From contig JBAZSD010000015.1 of the NCBI GenBank assembly GCA_041662605.1, forward strand, positions 34,807 to 98,806: a stretch of 64,000 nt of DNA, read 5' to 3'. Under the pieces are notes generated by a model. The model had not been told where the DNA came from. It was given only the letters and a program-made list of their open reading frames with translations, and made no database searches. Shown one piece after another: positions 45,523 to 55,082 of the stretch. The stretch is from Desulfomonilaceae bacterium. GTDB lineage: Bacteria; Desulfobacterota; Desulfomonilia; Desulfomonilales; Desulfomonilaceae. Numbering within the stretch: position 1 is the stretch's first letter; each line of letters opens with the position of its first letter. Both the position numbers and the translations under genes were made by a program.

Positions 45523-46929
45523 CTAATGTTGTGGAGAAGCATCCATGTCGGATGGAGGAGACATAAGTTTGTTGATGAACAATCTGACTTTGCCCCCTGA
45601 GGATCGTTCCAGTTCATCAACGTAATCGAGCTTAACATCTGTTTCCGGCCCCACTCTTACCGCAATTCTTACCAGAAGTTTTCGTTCATCAGATTTGGAA
45701 TAGGTTTTCCCTCTAACTATTCTTAAAGTGAAAGCCCCAGGGCGATCCTGATAGAACTGGGCGGCTCTGATGCTGGATAAGCCTTTGAATATGCTATCCA
45801 TTTGCGCTATTTTAGAGCCGTCCATCTTGACGATATAGTCCTCTATCCTGCCGTCTATCTCCTTTACTACCCGTCCCGGTCGGCCACAATCACACTCGGT
45901 CTCGTCAAGGGTTATAAAATCATTGGTATCATATCGTATCAAAGGCATCGCAGGGTTTGTGAAATTGGTTCCCACGAGGGAGAATGTCCCGTCGTCTCTC
46001 GGAGCAAATTCCACGGCGCTAAAGTCCTCATCTACGTGCAGTTTTCCAAGTTCACATTCAGAGATGTTCGCCACAGCCTCAACCAGACCATAGTGCTGTC
46101 TCGGACGGACGCCAAAAGCCTCTTTTACCGCCTCAATCTGGTATGAAAAGACATTTTCCGCTCCAAAGGTGACATGTTTGACTGGATAGTCGAGACTTTC
46201 TTTGTTTTCTATCAGGTAATTCGCCAACAGTACGATGAGTGAAGGAAAACCCTGTATCCAGGGTGGTTGTCGTTTCCGAAGTTCGGATATGTAGTACTTG
46301 ATATTGTGCTGAGTCATGTGGAATGCGCTGAAAAAAATTTGTCGGCCAAAGTGGTTGAACCTCCAGAAGGGAGGCTCTTTCTGAGAAACATCAACCCATG
46401 GACGGGCGCCGAACACAGCGCACCATTGTTCACCAGGATTGATACCGTGCCAGTGGTAGTATCTCCCCCAGACGGCATATAATTCGATCAATGCAATTTG
46501 GGTTGTGTAAATGTTGAGCGGCATGCCAGTTGTTCCGCTCGTATTGATAAGGATTTTTTCATCTTTGGGCAGGATGTCCGATTGTAAATCCTCAAAATAG
46601 TCCTGCACGTCGCTTTTTTTTAGTATGGGGAGCTTGCTGAGATCTTTTAGTGTTTGAATGTCCTTGACCGAAAGGCCAAAATCACTGAACAGCTTTCTGT
46701 AGTAAGGAGTGGTTCTGACGGCGTGTTCTACAAATTTTCTTAACTTCTTGTCTCGATATTCTCTCAAGGTTTTCGAGGAGAGGAAAGAGCGTCGAATATC
46801 CTGATCAAGAATTTCTCTGTATTTCCTGCCATAAAACCTCTGGTTCATGTGTGCGCCGTGTATATTGCACCCCATATGCTGGGCAAATATGGGTAGCGCC
46901 GAATAGAAAGGAATTACCCATTTTATCAT
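45523..46929 (-). CDS. CapK/PaaK-like adenylate-forming enzyme
   Basis: The start used is ATG 46929, which overlaps the stop of the Wzy gene by four bases; a longer frame to 47166 is antisense-like and lacks support. At 468 residues it has the AMP-binding motif INTSGTTGMP, the QHYGLVEAVAN segment and the late YDTNDF motif. Relatives activate aryl or acyl acids with ATP and are common, though unexplained, in EPS clusters (CapK). It could activate an acyl decoration of the polymer. Confidence 0.88.
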   Translation of the reverse strand: MIKWVIPFYSALPIFAQHMGCNIHGAHMNQRFYGRKYREILDQDIRRSFLSSKTLREYRDKKLRKFVEHAVRTTPYYRKLFSDFGLSVKDIQTLKDLSKLPILKKSDVQDYFEDLQSDILPKDEKILINTSGTTGMPLNIYTTQIALIELYAVWGRYYHWHGINPGEQWCAVFGARPWVDVSQKEPPFWRFNHFGRQIFFSAFHMTQHNIKYYISELRKRQPPWIQGFPSLIVLLANYLIENKESLDYPVKHVTFGAENVFSYQIEAVKEAFGVRPRQHYGLVEAVANISECELGKLHVDEDFSAVEFAPRDDGTFSLVGTNFTNPAMPLIRYDTNDFITLDETECDCGRPGRVVKEIDGRIEDYIVKMDGSKIAQMDSIFKGLSSIRAAQFYQDRPGAFTLRIVRGKTYSKSDERKLLVRIAVRVGPETDVKLDYVDELERSSGGKVRLFINKLMSPPSDMDASPQH

Positions 46930-48368
46930 TCCGACCCCGACGCTTCTTCCTTTCGGATGGAATTCACTATAAAGGCCAGGGCATAAATCGTGCAGTGCAG
47001 GAGATAGACCTGCTGATAATGATACATTGACACCAAACGATGGAACAATGAGGCTATCAAGGCTGAAAAGAGGCCGCATGACACCAAAAATAGAAGGTTG
47101 TTCCTGGTGGCCATCCCCCGATAAAATTCCTTGGTCACCGTCCATATCAGATAATAATAAAAACAAAAGCCGACAAAACCCGTCTCAGCGATCCTCAAGA
47201 GATATTCATCATGCACAGTGAAGACCCATGCTGTAGTCATGCTAGGGGGAATATATTTCATAACGACAAAGTTGTAATTGTTGGCGCCAACACCAAACAA
47301 CAGATGCGATTTGAACATGTTATAAGCGGTGACAATGAGAGGCCAACGGTCTTCACCGTAAATTCCATAAGCGAACCTTGCGTAAACAAAAGGAATGATA
47401 ATCAACACCCCCAATGCGCCGCCTATTATAGTCCCTGCGATTTGGTTTTTGGAAAGCCAACCCCTTGTGTAACTGATCAGGACTGCTGTAGCCACGCCAA
47501 TGCCGATTGAAGCGAAAGCGATCCTGACCTTGCTGCAAATAATAGCTGCCAGAATAATGACTATGGCGGTCAAGATTATGGTTTTTCTGAAAAGATCTCT
47601 CAACAGAAACAGAGCGAGTACAAACATTGGGAAGATTGTCACCAGGAATGTGGCGTGAGCGTCCGGACTACCATAAAATCCTCGGGATCGAAACCCTTCC
47701 GGACCGATAAATGGTATCCAGTCACCATTGATAGTGTAGGCTGTCTTGGTAATGTACTGAAGGATCATATACAAGGATTGCGCGACACATGCGGCAAAAA
47801 GCGCATATACAACGAGTTTAAGGTAGTAATTATCTCTTATGTTGTTCACAAGATAAAAAAAGAGAAGGAAGCCTTTGAAATAAACAAGCGCTTCATAAAG
47901 ACTATAATCCTCTCTTGTCGCCGTCAAGAAAGAGGACAGAAAAACATAGGTCATCCATGCCAGGAAAACAGCCCCGACCTTGCCGCCAATTGTTAATCGT
48001 CTGGTTAAGTCATGAGAGCCACTGGAAGTTATGGCCCAATGAATATAACAAAGAATGAGAATAAGCTCTGAACCGTCAAGTCGGATTCCGGCGCTGTATA
48101 GAACTGATTCAAACGGTAATCTTTCATAAACGAAGTGCCTTCCATAACCTAAGGCTATTGCGAACAACGTGGAAAAAATCAGAAACTCTTTTATGTTTCT
48201 CAGAAATAGAGCTATGCCGGCAAAAAAAAGTATTCCTCCATGTATTATGATAAAAGCTCTAAAACCCGTTCCCAGCGCCATGACATAGAAGTATCCCCCA
48301 GCGAGAGCAGAAAACGATATGATTAGGAATAGCTTGAAATTCTTGTTTATTGCTAAGGTTTGGTCCAC
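46926..48368 (-). CDS. O-antigen polymerase/ligase-like membrane protein (Wzy/WaaL)
   Basis: This 480-residue protein has about 11 membrane segments and a large periplasmic loop (about 210-370). The GVGANNYNFVVMKYIP and HDEYLLRIAETGFVGF segments are typical of the Wzy_C domain. It polymerises or ligates the repeats. The start is GTG at 48368. It is coupled by a four-base overlap to the CapK-like gene. No Wzx flippase is encoded in the window. Confidence 0.88.
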   Translation of the reverse strand: MDQTLAINKNFKLFLIISFSALAGGYFYVMALGTGFRAFIIIHGGILFFAGIALFLRNIKEFLIFSTLFAIALGYGRHFVYERLPFESVLYSAGIRLDGSELILILCYIHWAITSSGSHDLTRRLTIGGKVGAVFLAWMTYVFLSSFLTATREDYSLYEALVYFKGFLLFFYLVNNIRDNYYLKLVVYALFAACVAQSLYMILQYITKTAYTINGDWIPFIGPEGFRSRGFYGSPDAHATFLVTIFPMFVLALFLLRDLFRKTIILTAIVIILAAIICSKVRIAFASIGIGVATAVLISYTRGWLSKNQIAGTIIGGALGVLIIIPFVYARFAYGIYGEDRWPLIVTAYNMFKSHLLFGVGANNYNFVVMKYIPPSMTTAWVFTVHDEYLLRIAETGFVGFCFYYYLIWTVTKEFYRGMATRNNLLFLVSCGLFSALIASLFHRLVSMYHYQQVYLLHCTIYALAFIVNSIRKEEASGSE

Positions 48369-48443
48369 TTTAATGTCTCATTGGAATTGATAGTGACGAT
48401 GAATGGTCAATCTCATACATTTTATCCACAAACAAACACTATC

Positions 48444-49844
48444 CTAGTAAGCTCCTTTACCTTTAAGGACCTCAAATACGGTTCTTAACAATATTTTCAG
48501 ATCCAGAAGTATTGAATAATTTCGAACATAGTAAACATCATAATTTGTGTTCAAATGCATCGGAAGATCGCTTCTGCCGGAGATCTGCCACCAGCCTGTA
48601 ACTCCCGGCGGTACCAGCACACGCTGCCACTGCCAGGTTTCATATCCCTCGGTGATAAATGGCTGTTCAGGTCTGGGGCCTACCCATGACATTTCACCTT
48701 TGAGCACATTGAACATTTGAGGCAACTCGTCGAGGGAGGTTCGTCTCAAGATTTTTCCCACTCTTGTGATTCTTGGATCATCTCTGATCTTATAAATTTT
48801 TTGGCCGTTTTCATCGGTTTGAGCAACAGCCTGCTGCATTTTTTCCGAACCTGTAAACATGGTCCTGAATTTGTACATTTTGAACAGCTTTCCGCCCTCG
48901 CCGATTCTGGGGGCGGCAAAGATGGCAGGTCCCCTGGAATCGATCCTGACGGCGACCCATATCACAATTAAGAGCGGCCAGGTCAACAAAAATAAGACCG
49001 CAGAAAGGGCTATATCCATGATTCTTTTTGAAAACCTTTTCCCACCCTGGATTACAGGCTCACGTATTCCTATAAGGACCATGTTACCTATTTGATCGAC
49101 TTCTGCCTCTACCAATGCTAGTTGAACGAAATCTGGGGCAAGAAAGATCCTGATTGGCAACCCCACCAGTTCACGCACCAGAGATTCAAGCTGTGAAGTA
49201 TTGATCCCCTCTTGAGAAATGATTACAACTTCAACTTTTTTTTCACGAACTATTTGCGGCAAATCTTTCGCTGTCCCCAAAAACGGTGCTGGTAAATCCG
49301 CATTCCCCGGGGCTTCAAAATCAGCAAATCCTACCAGTTTGAAAACTGCGCCAAGCTCCTGAAAAATGATTTTTGCCAGTTCAAGGGCTCTGTCACCTAC
49401 TCCTATGATTAGAACGGGAGCAGCGTCAACCCTATTATGCTTCTTCTTGAGGCTTTTCCATACCAGGTAACGAACCGCTACGAGAGCCATATAGTTCAAG
49501 GAGCTAAAATATATTACCAGTAGTCTGGATGTATCCCTGAAGGTGAAAAACAATATGCCGGCGAAAATCCAGATCGCCAAAGTGTATGAAAAGGTCAGTC
49601 TGGTGATTTGGGCGGGGAGATTTGGAATTCGCTTGTAATCATATACTCCCGTAAGCGCAAACAGTACATGGAGCAAAAAAGGAGCAAAAATATAAATTGA
49701 ATAGTGAGGAACCATAAGGGGCGGAGGGACGTACTCACCGGGCAACACTGGCCTTAAATGCTCCGCGATTATAAGCATCAAAAGAGTGATCCAGAAATCT
49801 GAAACGATAAGGATTAGTTTGTATGGATGATATTGTTTATACAC
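48444..49844 (-). CDS. Polyprenyl glycosylphosphotransferase (WbaP/EPS priming enzyme)
   Basis: The 466-residue protein has four to five N-terminal membrane helices, a central nucleotide-binding-like domain and a C-terminal bacterial sugar transferase domain. Motifs include KRIMDIALSAVLF, FKMYKFRTM, RRTSLDELPQMFNVLKGEMS and WVGPRPE. It transfers the first sugar phosphate to undecaprenyl phosphate. The start is GTG at 49844. It lies nine bases downstream of the third GT4. Confidence 0.94.
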   Translation of the reverse strand: MYKQYHPYKLILIVSDFWITLLMLIIAEHLRPVLPGEYVPPPLMVPHYSIYIFAPFLLHVLFALTGVYDYKRIPNLPAQITRLTFSYTLAIWIFAGILFFTFRDTSRLLVIYFSSLNYMALVAVRYLVWKSLKKKHNRVDAAPVLIIGVGDRALELAKIIFQELGAVFKLVGFADFEAPGNADLPAPFLGTAKDLPQIVREKKVEVVIISQEGINTSQLESLVRELVGLPIRIFLAPDFVQLALVEAEVDQIGNMVLIGIREPVIQGGKRFSKRIMDIALSAVLFLLTWPLLIVIWVAVRIDSRGPAIFAAPRIGEGGKLFKMYKFRTMFTGSEKMQQAVAQTDENGQKIYKIRDDPRITRVGKILRRTSLDELPQMFNVLKGEMSWVGPRPEQPFITEGYETWQWQRVLVPPGVTGWWQISGRSDLPMHLNTNYDVYYVRNYSILLDLKILLRTVFEVLKGKGAY

Positions 49845-49853
49845 GACTTATTT

Positions 49854-50969
49854 TCACTCAATCATCTCTTTGTAAAGATTATTTATGTCTAGAACCACTT
49901 TTGACGTCTCAAATCCTTGCTCAAATGCGTTTCTTGCTCCTTTTGAAATCTTTTTCCTCAGAATTGGGTCATTCCTCAGTTTTGTGACCGCCGAAGCTAT
50001 TTCTTCGGGTTGGCCAGGATTTACTAATATTCCCGAAACACCTGATTCTATCATGTCTGGGATTGCGCCCACCGTTGTGCTTATTATAGGTTTACCCGCT
50101 CTCATCGCTTCTATGATGGACATAGGCATACCTTCATAGTAGGAGGGTAAAACAAAAACATCTGAAATCCCTAAGTAGAGCGGAACGTCACTGATTTTGA
50201 TCTCACCAATCAATTTAATTGTGTAGCCAAGCCCGTTGTCATCTACTGCCTTTTTGATGTTGTTCATCTCCCCTTGAAGCTCTTCCCCACCAACAAGCAA
50301 CACCTTGAAATTGGAGTTGTCCACCAGCAACTGTTTTACCGCCTGAACGATATCGAAACTCCCTTTGCGCCATCCAACCCTACCGATTGATGAAATTAAG
50401 AATTCTTCCTGTCTTATCCCTAGTTTTTCTCGCAACGAGTCTAATGAGACTTGTTGAGGTTTAGGGCAATCTGGCACAAAATTCCGGATCACCCGGACAT
50501 TAATTTTTGGATCTATTTTCCGGATGTTTTGCGCCCACAGATCGTAAAGAACTACGATACGTTTGGGAATCGCCAGCCCTAGTCGAACATAAATTCTCCT
50601 GAAACGTGAAACAGACCCGTAGAATTTTTCCCAATCGGTGCCGTGCAGATGCAAAAGAACTCTGGAGGAAGCAAGAAAGGCCACAACCATAACCATGGTG
50701 TCGCCCAAGAAACCAGATGTGGATCCATGAATGTGCAGAAAATCGTATCGTCCCGACCATAGCTTACGAAAAAGCTGCCAGACCCGCTTGGCTTTTAACA
50801 GCTTTCGTCGAAAAGGACTCGTTTGGGAATCATAAATACTTTCGGAACGATTAAAAATATCAAAAACATATTCTTTGGAGAGATCCGAGTTTATGATGCT
50901 GTCTATGACCGTGGCAATTCCACCGAATGGAGGAGGAACCGGTCCGACAATGAGGACTCTTTTTTCTTT
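49854..50969 (-). CDS. Family 4 glycosyltransferase, start codon unresolved
   Basis: The frame is open from 51068 to the TGA at 49854. The conserved GT4 beginning is at about 50969-50900 (RVLIVGPVPPPFGGIATVID), and the GT-B C-terminal half has ISSIGRVGWRKGSFD and EGMPMSIIEAMRAGKPII. However, no ATG, GTG or TTG occurs in frame before the TTG at 50708, which would lose about 88 residues of the donor/acceptor N-domain. Either a rare start such as ATT is used, or the 5' end is damaged. An EPS role is inferred from position. Confidence 0.7.
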   Translation of the reverse strand, partial: KEKRVLIVGPVPPPFGGIATVIDSIINSDLSKEYVFDIFNRSESIYDSQTSPFRRKLLKAKRVWQLFRKLWSGRYDFLHIHGSTSGFLGDTMVMVVAFLASSRVLLHLHGTDWEKFYGSVSRFRRIYVRLGLAIPKRIVVLYDLWAQNIRKIDPKINVRVIRNFVPDCPKPQQVSLDSLREKLGIRQEEFLISSIGRVGWRKGSFDIVQAVKQLLVDNSNFKVLLVGGEELQGEMNNIKKAVDDNGLGYTIKLIGEIKISDVPLYLGISDVFVLPSYYEGMPMSIIEAMRAGKPIISTTVGAIPDMIESGVSGILVNPGQPEEIASAVTKLRNDPILRKKISKGARNAFEQGFETSKVVLDINNLYKEMIE

Positions 50970-51206
50970 TGAAGTTTTTGAGTTAATGATCCTGTAACCT
51001 GAGCCTTCTACAAAGGCTAACTTATTATTGAAATTCGGCGCAAAAATAGTATATTTTTGAAAAAGAATCTAAAAAAATTTTTAGATATTGCGAAAAAAAT
51101 ATTCACCGGGCTTTCCAGCGCTTGAAAAATTTCCCTCAAAGATCTTAAAACATGGCTAAGCCTAATTTTACAGACGCCTCCAAAGCTGAGAATTAAGGAA
51201 GTGCCC

Positions 51207-52214
51207 ATGCTCAATCTGAAGACATCCGAGGCGACTATTGATATAAAACCAATATCTAATTCCAGGTTCAGGTACCATATCACAAGAACGGGCTCCGGAA
51301 AGCACACAGAGCAAATAACGTTTGACAGTTTCTATGGTGAAAAAGTGGCTAAAGCCCTCCTTGATATGGGAGGCGCAGACAGGCTCATAAGTGAGCTTAC
51401 GAGAGAGGAAGGACACTCGGGCCTTGAGCTTGGACTTAAGTATTATACATTGAGTTTCTTGCCGGATGACGATTTTATAGGAAAGCGCCTTCTGGATTTT
51501 GGGTGCGGTTGCGGCGCTTCCACGTTCGCTTTATCGAGGATTTTCCCAAATAGCCACATTTTGGGCCTGGACCGACTTGCGGATTGCATAAGAGTCTGCA
51601 ATCTCAAAAAGGAACAGTTGGGCCTCGACCGGGTTTCTTTTGTGACATCGAATTCTGATGACCAATTGCCGGCTGCCCTGGGACATATCGATTACTGCAT
51701 ACTGTGCGGAGTCTATGAACATTTGCTTCCACCAGAGCGTAAAAGCCTGCTGCATGCCATATGGAATATGTTGCCCGTCGGAGGCGTATTGTTTATCGCC
51801 CAGACACCAAACAGATACTCTCCAATAGGCACACATGTCACACGTATCCCCATGGTCAATTTTCTGCCTGATAGCCTGGCGTTTCATGTCGGACACTGGG
51901 CCATGAAGAAACAATACGGGATAGACGCTGATTGGGAAAGACTCTTGCGTGGAGGGTTTAGGGGCGGGACGTCGCACGAGATAGAAAGAATACTCCAGGA
52001 AACCGACGGAGTCCCGGTCTTCATTCCACCGAGTCGCTTGGGCGTACGAGATCCTATCGACATTTGGAACCTGACCAAGGACTTATCCAATCTGGGTTTG
52101 ATAAAACAGGTCGCAGGGCAATTTTGCAGGGTTTTTAAAACGTTCACAGGTATTACAATTGCGCCATATATCAATCTTGCCATTCGCAAAGGTTCAATAA
52201 AAAAACAGGCCTAA
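51207..52214 (+). CDS. Class I SAM-dependent methyltransferase
   Basis: The ATG at 51207 follows AGGA by 7 nt; a GTG at 51201 is too close to that site. The 335-residue protein has motif I LLDFGCGCGASTFALS, then FVTSNSDDQLP and ILCGVYEHLLPP. It probably methylates a sugar or lipid of the EPS. It is divergent from the third GT4 and is followed after 13 bases by the first SGNH gene. Confidence 0.85.
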   Translation: MLNLKTSEATIDIKPISNSRFRYHITRTGSGKHTEQITFDSFYGEKVAKALLDMGGADRLISELTREEGHSGLELGLKYYTLSFLPDDDFIGKRLLDFGCGCGASTFALSRIFPNSHILGLDRLADCIRVCNLKKEQLGLDRVSFVTSNSDDQLPAALGHIDYCILCGVYEHLLPPERKSLLHAIWNMLPVGGVLFIAQTPNRYSPIGTHVTRIPMVNFLPDSLAFHVGHWAMKKQYGIDADWERLLRGGFRGGTSHEIERILQETDGVPVFIPPSRLGVRDPIDIWNLTKDLSNLGLIKQVAGQFCRVFKTFTGITIAPYINLAIRKGSIKKQA

Positions 52215-52227
52215 GATTTGGAAACGT

Positions 52228-53289
52228 ATGAAAAATCGAAAACAATCTATACTTAACATTTTTCTGACAAATTTATTTGTTCTCGGAATATTGGTCGTTG
52301 TTCTTGCAGTGATCGGGGAATTGACGCTTCGCCATTATATACCTAGTTGGGATCATTCTGGGTTGGTGGAATTGACTTCAACTCCAATAGTTTATGAGAT
52401 GAAACCAAACCTCCAGATTGTTCGTGAAGGAGTTGAAATCAAAACTAACTCCGACGGATTTCGTGACACTAATTTTTCAGGGGAACCCAAACCAGGTGAG
52501 TTTTTGATTGCAGTTTTAGGAGATTCTTTTGTCTTTGGGCAGGGGGTCCCCCAATCTGAAACAATGTCGGTTATTCTACAGAATCTCCTGAATCAATCAG
52601 GTAAGACCCAGCGGTTCCGGGTGTGGAATCTCGGGGTATCCGGCTACAACACTGAACAAGAGGCTTATCTCCTAAAGTCTTTCGTACTACCGCGGAAACC
52701 CAATTGGGTGGTAGTTGGATATAACATAAATGACTGCGAGCCAATAGGGGTTGACCCCAATTCAGTTGAAAAAGAGCAACACAGCCACGAGCCATTGATT
52801 GACCGTTTGCAAAATTATTTCCTGGACGATCTTCTAATCACACAATTCGTGAAACAGAGGGCGGGAAATCTGATTCGACTTTTCGACCCTACATGGTATG
52901 CGTCTAATTATGTTCAAGATACTTTGAATCAATATATATCTTCAAACGGAGGGTGGGCCAAGATATCTAGTTTATTAAAACAAATGAAATTGGAATGCGA
53001 TTCCGAAAAAATAGGATTTACGTTGGCCATTCTGCCGGCAATGCTGAACTTTGACAACTACCCATACAAACCTGCAAACGATTTAATTTTGTCTTTTTGT
53101 AAAAAAAACAGCATTGATTGTGTAGATATATTGTCCTCTTTTAAAGGCCATAATTTAATGAAGTATTGGGTTTCCGCTCTGGACGCTCATCCAAATCAAT
53201 CGGCGCAACGCATTTTCGCCAATGCCCTGGCAGATCATTTGATTCGTCAATTTCATTACCATGACCGGAATGTACCAGACGGTGGTTAG
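52228..53289 (+). CDS. Membrane-anchored SGNH hydrolase-like protein 1
   Basis: The 353-residue protein has one N-terminal membrane helix (about 12-32) followed by the ELTLRHYIP juxtamembrane motif, then a periplasmic SGNH fold. Block I is VLGDSFVFGQG (Ser100), block II NLGVSGYN, block III GYNIND, and the final DAHPNQ (about 331-333) supplies Asp and His. Such proteins hydrolyse or transfer acyl esters on glycans (AlgX/AlgJ-like). First of four paralogues here. Confidence 0.86.
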   Translation: MKNRKQSILNIFLTNLFVLGILVVVLAVIGELTLRHYIPSWDHSGLVELTSTPIVYEMKPNLQIVREGVEIKTNSDGFRDTNFSGEPKPGEFLIAVLGDSFVFGQGVPQSETMSVILQNLLNQSGKTQRFRVWNLGVSGYNTEQEAYLLKSFVLPRKPNWVVVGYNINDCEPIGVDPNSVEKEQHSHEPLIDRLQNYFLDDLLITQFVKQRAGNLIRLFDPTWYASNYVQDTLNQYISSNGGWAKISSLLKQMKLECDSEKIGFTLAILPAMLNFDNYPYKPANDLILSFCKKNSIDCVDILSSFKGHNLMKYWVSALDAHPNQSAQRIFANALADHLIRQFHYHDRNVPDGG

Positions 53290-53303
53290 TGGGGGGCGCC
53301 TTG

Positions 53304-54344
53304 ATGGCTTATTTAACTAATGTTCGCAGAAAATGGACAACCAATATCGTGATATTCACTTTGTCTTTGACCTGCTGCTTGTTAATATTAGAGGCTGTGT
53401 TGAGATTGTTTTGTCCCTTTCATTTCATGCAGCCAATCGAATCCTTCGAATATGATGAAGATCTAGGATATCGGTTCCGCAAAGCAATACATTTCTTTCA
53501 CCTCACGGATTACCAGCAAGAAGTTAAAACAAATCAGTTAGGTGCTTTAAATTTTCAAGAGGATTTGTCGAAATATAAAACTATTGTTTTTGCGCTCGGA
53601 GATTCATACACTCAAGGCTTGGGAGTCCCTACTGACAGTTCATATCCCTTTCAACTCGATTTGCTTCTTAACATTGACGACAAAGGAATTTACTCTAAAA
53701 GATACGGAATTGTAAATTTAGGCCTTGGTCCGTATGGAGGGAAGCAGGAGTTGATTACCCTAAAACGATTCGAAAAATGCCTAAGAAAACCTAATATAGT
53801 ATTGTATTTGGGTTGTTCAAACGATTATACTGATGATTTGATGTTTGACTCGGGGATCCGTCACAAGAATCTGGTTCTGCATAACCCGCATTATGGATGG
53901 CTTTACTATCCCATGAAATGGTTTCTTTTGGAACTAGAAATAGGTAAACGAATTAAGTATCTAGTTCAGGAGGGGATTTTTAAAACTGGTGCCTACAAAG
54001 CTCAAGCGGAAGAAAGTCATGGGCGGAGCGTTGCGGAAATGGAGGGGGATGCAATTGAAAAAATAGTGTCTACAGCAAGAGAATTGGGGGCGGTTCCCGT
54101 TGTGTCTTGGTTTATGGTGGGAGAATCCTATGATTGGCTCAAATCTTGGGCCGCTCAAAACAGTGTACGATTTGCCGACTGGGAACCCGCTGCGAGATCA
54201 ATTACGCACGCGGTTCCTGGAATTCCGTGGGAAAATCAACACAGCGGCGCTCACCATAGAGCATGGCTTAACTTTGTAATTGCAAGGGCCTTTGCACAGG
54301 AAATCCGGACCATCCGGAACTACTCGGAAGGCCACGCCAATTGA
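53304..54344 (+). CDS. Membrane-anchored SGNH hydrolase-like protein 2
   Basis: The ATG at 53304 gives 346 residues. The N-terminal helix (about 13-30) is followed by EAVLRLFCP. Block I is FALGDSYTQGLG (Ser101), block II NLGLGPYGG, block III LGCSND. The C-terminal motif reads ENQHSGAHHRAW, so an Asp is replaced by Glu or Asn and activity may be altered. It follows SGNH 1 by 14 bases. Confidence 0.83.
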   Translation: MAYLTNVRRKWTTNIVIFTLSLTCCLLILEAVLRLFCPFHFMQPIESFEYDEDLGYRFRKAIHFFHLTDYQQEVKTNQLGALNFQEDLSKYKTIVFALGDSYTQGLGVPTDSSYPFQLDLLLNIDDKGIYSKRYGIVNLGLGPYGGKQELITLKRFEKCLRKPNIVLYLGCSNDYTDDLMFDSGIRHKNLVLHNPHYGWLYYPMKWFLLELEIGKRIKYLVQEGIFKTGAYKAQAEESHGRSVAEMEGDAIEKIVSTARELGAVPVVSWFMVGESYDWLKSWAAQNSVRFADWEPAARSITHAVPGIPWENQHSGAHHRAWLNFVIARAFAQEIRTIRNYSEGHAN

Positions 54345-54482
54345 GGCTCGAAAGTAGACTTGTCCATTAAGTGTCTTTAATTACTTTGTGACTTCTGAAA
54401 ACAATTCCTTACCAATTTTGTCGGCTTTTTGAAACTATGCCGTCGTCTGGGTAGTTGATTGATTATCTTTAACCCAAGATTG

Positions 54483-54902
54483 ATGAAGATTTTGTCTTGC
54501 AGCCTGCCACTCATAGTAGTCTTTTGCGGCATCATTTATATATCGATACTACCAGACCCACCGCATCCGGATGACATTTCCAAATTTCTTGGCGGCATTC
54601 CGCTAAATGATAAGGTAGGGCACCTTGTTATGTTTATTGGTCTTGGTTTCTTAATCTCCAATTTTCTGGAAAAGATGTTTAAATGTTTGGGCCTAAAGAA
54701 CGTTGTTCGGACAACTGGATTGTCGTTTGTCGTTGGGATAATTCACGAGATTGATCAGCATTTAACTGGTCGTGGTTATGAAGTTGATGACCTATTCTTT
54801 GATCTGTTAGGAGGTTTTCTTGGAGCGCTTGCATTTAACCTTTTCACTCGGATAAATCAACGGTTGTCAAAAGAATCTGCGGATAGAAAATCACCGATTT
54901 AG
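54483..54902 (+). CDS. VanZ-like membrane protein
   Basis: The 139-residue protein has four hydrophobic segments and the VanZ pattern NDKVGHLVMFIGLGFL plus EIDQHLTGRGYEVDDLFFDLLGG. VanZ family proteins are linked to teicoplanin resistance, but in EPS loci their role is unclear. The frame also opens at TTG 54459; no strong site decides. It lies between the SGNH pair and a large membrane protein. Confidence 0.82.
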   Translation: MKILSCSLPLIVVFCGIIYISILPDPPHPDDISKFLGGIPLNDKVGHLVMFIGLGFLISNFLEKMFKCLGLKNVVRTTGLSFVVGIIHEIDQHLTGRGYEVDDLFFDLLGGFLGALAFNLFTRINQRLSKESADRKSPI

Positions 54903-55082
54903 CTCAAGAAGCGAAGCGATAATTTTTTTTCTAGCTGATCAGTTTAAATTGTTTACCGAAGCGCGACAGTCTAAGAGATTGTTTGAAGATCATAAATGTC
55001 GTCTCTTGTTTCTTTACAAACATGTTAAAGGCGAAAAACTTCGGCATGGGTGACCCTCCCTAATTGCTCAGGTAATAGTTTT

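Noticed and set aside
51017..51307. 96-codon minus-strand frame next to the third GT4
   Set aside because: It is largely antisense to the methyltransferase gene start, has low-complexity Phe/Ile content, and no domain.
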